DNA of 34,648 nucleotides from Bacillota bacterium (GTDB lineage: Bacteria > Bacillota > Clostridia > Christensenellales > Pumilibacteraceae), in contig WRAP01000016.1 in assembly GCA_009780135.1 (NCBI GenBank), positions 1-34,648 on the forward strand. The letters are read 5' to 3'. Both the position numbers and the translations under genes were made by a program. Positions 33,597 to 34,648 of the stretch are shown one piece after another. Position 1 is the first letter of the stretch. Each line of letters starts with the position of its first letter. The notes beneath the pieces were generated by a model. The model saw nothing but the letters and a program-made list of their open reading frames with translations. It did no database searches and was not told the origin of the DNA.

Positions 33597-34027
33597 TAAA
33601 ACGGTAATCCGTCATCCTCTAGCGGAGTTAAATCACTAGACGGTTTTTTAGCTACCGGTGCTGTACCTGATGGCATTGCCATACTAGCACCCTCAACATA
33701 ACCGGGCTGTTGACTTCTTGGCGTTAAAAACTCCACATCGTCACACACTATTGTTGTGCCATTATGCTGTATGCCGTCTTTTTCGTATTTGAATGTTTCT
33801 ACTCTGCCACTGATAGCAACTTTAGAGCCCTTTGTTAAAAACTTCCCACAGTTTTCACCTAATGCTCTCCACGCTGTACAGTTAAAAAAATCTACCGCTT
33901 TTTCGCCATCTTGGCTAGCGTAAGTTCTGTTTACGGCGATGCCGAATTTACACATATTGATTCCTGACGCTGTTACAGATGTTTCAGGATCTCTAGTTAG
34001 GTTTCCTACTAAAATTACTTTGTTCAT
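33596..34027 (-). CDS. ssb: Single-stranded DNA-binding protein
   Basis: Protects single-stranded DNA in replication and repair, as a tetramer. The 143 residues have the OB-fold (1-110: MNKVILVGNLTRDPE...KFGIAVNR...DFFNCTAWRALGE...GSKVAISGRVET) and a disordered tail ending DLTPLEDDGLPF. The final DDGLPF is the acidic partner-binding tip (usually D-D-x-P-F). GAGG lies 8 nt before ATG 34027. It is between rpsF and rpsR in the classic order. Confidence 0.97.
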   Translation of the reverse strand: MNKVILVGNLTRDPETSVTASGINMCKFGIAVNRTYASQDGEKAVDFFNCTAWRALGENCGKFLTKGSKVAISGRVETFKYEKDGIQHNGTTIVCDDVEFLTPRSQQPGYVEGASMAMPSGTAPVAKKPSSDLTPLEDDGLPF

Positions 34028-34074
34028 TTTAATTTCCTCTCTTGGGTTTACTTTTGTTATTTACTTTTATTACC

Positions 34075-34371
34075 TTATGCGTGGCGATTTATAACTTTAT
34101 AACGCATCACATTATCAGATAATTTAAGCTGTCTTTCTAGGTCTGCGATTTTTTCCGCTAACGAAGAAAAATGTACTAATACATAAAATCCTTCTTTTTT
34201 GTAGTCGATCGGGTATGCTAATTTTTTTAGCCCCCACGGAGCAGTTTTTGTAACCTGCTCTACCTCACCACCGCTTTTTTTAATAAAAGCTGACACCTTT
34301 TCGATTTCTTTTTCTCTTTTGGCATCTTCTAATTTGGATTCGATAATGTATAATAATTCATACTTATTCAT
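34075..34371 (-). CDS. rpsF: 30S ribosomal protein S6
   Basis: Small-subunit protein that binds S18 on the platform. The 98 residues are typical: MNKYELLYIIESKLEDAKREK, WGLKKLAYPIDYKKEGFYVLVHFSS, IADLERQLKLSDNVMRYKVI. AAAAGGAGG lies 12 nt before ATG 34371, a long but usable spacing. It heads rpsF-ssb-rpsR under the promoter at 34460-34488. Confidence 0.97.
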   Translation of the reverse strand: MNKYELLYIIESKLEDAKREKEIEKVSAFIKKSGGEVEQVTKTAPWGLKKLAYPIDYKKEGFYVLVHFSSLAEKIADLERQLKLSDNVMRYKVINRHA

Positions 34372-34459
34372 CTCTTTTGCTATCCTCCTTTTGGTCTAAC
34401 GACGAAATCTTTTTCAATTCCGTAAGGTTGGTTTTGTTGCGAGAATCCACAACGCATAT
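34372..34459 (-). promoter_or_regulatory. rpsF leader, possible S6:S18 autoregulation site
   Basis: About 80 nt of leader lie between the promoter and rpsF. On the minus strand, ACGGAAT and ATTTCGT form a 7-bp stem (one G-U pair) around TGAAAAAG, and a CCG/CGG element sits next to it. In many bacteria the S6:S18 complex represses rpsF through such a leader hairpin; I could not confirm the conserved motif by eye. Confidence 0.3.
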
Positions 34460-34488
34460 ATTATATCACAAATTAAATTGAAGCGCAA
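34460..34488 (-). promoter_or_regulatory. Sigma-A promoter of rpsF-ssb-rpsR
   Basis: Minus strand: TTGCGC (34488-34483), a 17-bp spacer and a perfect TATAAT (34465-34460), preceded by TGA so that the -10 is extended. Confidence 0.75.
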
Positions 34489-34535
34489 ACGATATTTATA
34501 GGATTTTTTACTTCATTTTTTTTACAGAAGTTCAC

Positions 34536-34564
34536 TTGACAAATTTAACTGTATATAATATAAG
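34536..34564 (+). promoter_or_regulatory. Sigma-A promoter of the gene at the right edge
   Basis: Perfect TTGACA (34536-34541), a 17-bp spacer and TATAAG (34559-34564), about 50 nt before ATG 34616. Confidence 0.7.
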
Positions 34565-34615
34565 TAAAACACATCTTTGCAAGCTATGTATTATATATTA
34601 TAAGAGACAAAACAA

Positions 34616-34648
34616 ATGAAGCAAAATAAAAATTCCATAAATTGGAAG
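34616..34648 (+). CDS. Start of an unknown gene, cut by window edge
   Basis: ATG 34616 opens a frame of 11 codons (MKQNKNSINWK) that runs off the window. Only a weak AAGAGA lies before it, but the promoter at 34536-34564 is strong and divergent from rpsF. Too little is visible to name a product. Confidence 0.5.
   Translation, partial: MKQNKNSINWK

Overview
The window looks like chromosome of a low-GC, endospore-forming member of the Bacillota, most likely a Clostridia lineage. It carries spoIIE, spoVAC-spoVAD-spoVAE and yqfC-yqfD, the Bacillota-type cluster phoH - HD phosphohydrolase - ybeY - era, and exact matches to the Spo0A operator. I found no rRNA, tRNA, CRISPR array or transposase gene.

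Left part (1-8.5 kb), mostly minus strand and mostly accessory. An unrecognised partial gene runs off the left edge behind a strong promoter, candidate 0A boxes and a folded leader of about 200 nt. Next come a three-gene operon (holin-like membrane protein, GT92-like glycosyltransferase, radical SAM enzyme), an Mpg-type DNA glycosylase, an FAD oxidoreductase with a Rieske domain, a small orphan gene, a plus-strand patatin-like lipase, an HI0933-type flavoprotein, and an unrecognised 141-residue protein whose upstream region has two 0A-like boxes 21 bp apart.

Middle (8.7-19.6 kb). ridA and secA lie on the plus strand. They are followed by a 350-bp gap holding a multi-hairpin, inverted-repeat-flanked element that may be mobile or a structured RNA. 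Its right end appears to supply the promoter of an acyl-ACP thioesterase gene that lacks a ribosome binding site. After that come an unknown 303-residue protein, a convergent four-helix membrane protein, an HSL-type alpha/beta hydrolase, a sugar nucleotidyltransferase, a possibly broken small gene, and spoIIE with a 0A box upstream.

Right part (19.6-34.6 kb), almost all minus strand and mostly core functions. In transcription order from the right: rpsF-ssb-rpsR; yqfC-yqfD-phoH-HD phosphohydrolase-ybeY-era-cutA-valS, ended by a strong terminator; spoVAC-spoVAD-spoVAE; then tetR-dnaA-tag. dnaA has no dnaN, rpmH or recF beside it and follows a TetR regulator, which is unusual. A plus-strand gene starts at the extreme right edge behind a good sigma-A promoter.

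Together the genes cover sporulation (SpoIIE phosphatase, SpoVA dipicolinate channel, YqfC/YqfD), translation and ribosome maturation (S6, S18, ValRS, Era, YbeY), secretion (SecA), replication start (DnaA) and alkylation repair (Mpg and Tag). The least explained parts are the 1-3.2 kb operon, the 0A-box-linked unknown genes, the secA-thioesterase intergenic element and the 13.1-14.5 kb gene pair. All function calls rest on motif recognition by eye; no database search was run.
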